Assembly: GCF_022479115.1 (NCBI RefSeq)
Contig: NZ_CP092497.1
Span: forward strand, 9,114,001-9,178,000
Reading direction: 5' to 3'
Source: Amycolatopsis sp. EV170708-02-1
Lineage (GTDB): Bacteria; Actinomycetota; Actinomycetes; Mycobacteriales; Pseudonocardiaceae
DNA: 64,000 nucleotides
In this document: in pieces, positions 63,407-64,000 of the stretch
How the letters are laid out: each line of letters opens with the position of its first letter
Numbering within the stretch: position 1 is the first letter of the stretch
Notes under the pieces: generated by a model
Database searches by the model: none
What the model was told of the DNA's origin: nothing
The model's input: the letters and a program-made list of their open reading frames with translations, nothing else
Translations under genes and position numbers: made by a program

Positions 63407-64000
63407 ATGACGACCACCATGACCCCGACGCGGGCGGGACGCCGGGAATGGGTCGGGCTGGCCGTGCTGGCCCTGCCCACCTTCCTGGTCTCCCTCGACG
63501 TGTTCGTGCTGATCCTCGCGCTGCCGAAGCTCAGCCAGAGCCTCGGCGCCGACAGCACCCAGCAGCTGTGGATCATGGACGTCTACGGCTTCATGATCGC
63601 CGGGTTCATGGTCACCATGGGCACCCTCGGCGACCGCATCGGCCGCCGGAAACTGCTGCTCATCGGCGCCACGGCGTTCGGGCTGGCCTCCGTGCTCGCC
63701 GCGTTCTCGACCAGCGCGCTGATGCTCATCGCCGCCCGCGCGATCCTCGGGATCGCGGGTGCGACGCTGGCGCCGTCGACGCTCGCCCTCATCAGCAACC
63801 TGTTCTCCGACAGCCGTCAGCGCTCCCTCGCGATCGGCATCTGGGCGGGCTGTTTCACCGTCGGCGCGATCGTGGGTCCGATGGTCGGCGGCGTGCTGCT
63901 GGAGCACTACTGGTGGGGTTCGGTGTTCCTGCTCGGTGTCCCCGCGATGGTCCTGCTGCTCGTGGTCGGCCCGAAGCTCCTGCCCGAGTACCGCAACGAG
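63407..64000 (+). CDS. DHA2-type MFS transporter, 3' end beyond the window
   Basis: The first 198 residues of a drug:H+ antiporter of the DHA2 group (EmrB/QacA type). ATG 63407 has an AAAGGACG site. LTFLVSLDVFVLILALPKL-type helix 1, GTLGDRIGRRKLLLIGA (motif A), ILGIAGATLAPSTLALI and motif C-like GAIVGPMVGGVLL are present. The reading frame is open to the edge. No regulator is seen beside it. Confidence 0.88.
   Translation, partial: MTTTMTPTRAGRREWVGLAVLALPTFLVSLDVFVLILALPKLSQSLGADSTQQLWIMDVYGFMIAGFMVTMGTLGDRIGRRKLLLIGATAFGLASVLAAFSTSALMLIAARAILGIAGATLAPSTLALISNLFSDSRQRSLAIGIWAGCFTVGAIVGPMVGGVLLEHYWWGSVFLLGVPAMVLLLVVGPKLLPEYRNE

Overview
The window is very GC-rich, uses GTG and TTG starts freely, and has the gene order of the chromosome-origin region of an actinomycete. 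Protein character (proline-rich tails, WXG100/EspG/PPE-like genes, DUF3558 lipoproteins, DasR-type operator) points to Pseudonocardiaceae, most likely Amycolatopsis or a close relative. dnaA/oriC should lie just to the left of base 1, because the window opens inside rnpA.

Bases 1-5200 hold rnpA(partial)-yidD-yidC-jag-rsmG-parA-parB on the + strand, with perfect and degenerate parS sites and a DnaA box among them. rsmG and parA share one uninterrupted reading frame. Bases 5273-6164 hold a shortened HAD gene and a decayed gene remnant. A D-Ala-D-Ala ligase paralogue and an aminotransferase follow (-), then a GNAT (+). Bases 9600-20761 carry the cwlM/trxA/trxB unit and the mutT4-DUF6049-murJ-pseudokinase-sigM-anti-sigma operon on the - strand. 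This is the same set as Mycobacterium tuberculosis Rv3908-Rv3915, except that the MurJ pseudokinase is a separate gene. pcnA (CCA-adding enzyme), a sensor kinase, a methyltransferase and a luciferase-like oxidoreductase follow on +.

Bases 25650-43271 are the most unusual part: nine co-directional (-) genes, most overlapping or abutting, that look like one operon. In order of transcription they are YbaB-like, WXG100, a 2445-residue multidomain protein (CpnT-like N-terminus, Ser-Asp and Pro/Gln linkers, ADP-ribosyltransferase, degenerate papain-like, second ADP-ribosyltransferase, intact papain-like, RelA/SpoT-like), a 155-residue unknown, a YezG-like/TNT-like protein, two YrhB-like plus degenerate ADP-ribosylglycohydrolase proteins (one frameshifted), an apparently intact ADP-ribosylglycohydrolase, and a second YezG-like/TNT-like protein. 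Its position past pcnA matches that of esxF-esxE-cpnT-ift in M. tuberculosis, so it looks like a greatly expanded CpnT-type locus centred on NAD/ADP-ribose chemistry.

Bases 43355-50060 (MFS, YqgE, SdpI-like, phytase-like, leuS) resemble M. tuberculosis Rv0037c-Rv0041. leuS is preceded by a leucine-rich leader peptide and a terminator-like hairpin. An SDR, a TetR regulator and a lipoprotein follow. Bases 52779-60252 hold two divergent type VII secretion accessory clusters (PPE-like/EspG/DUF3558 and YbaB/EspC-like/WXG/DUF6346) without any core ESX machinery gene. The window ends with ribokinase, ptsI under a DasR-type site, and a truncated DHA2-type MFS transporter. No tRNA, rRNA, CRISPR array, transposase or integrase was seen. 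At least two short dispersed palindromic sequence families are present.
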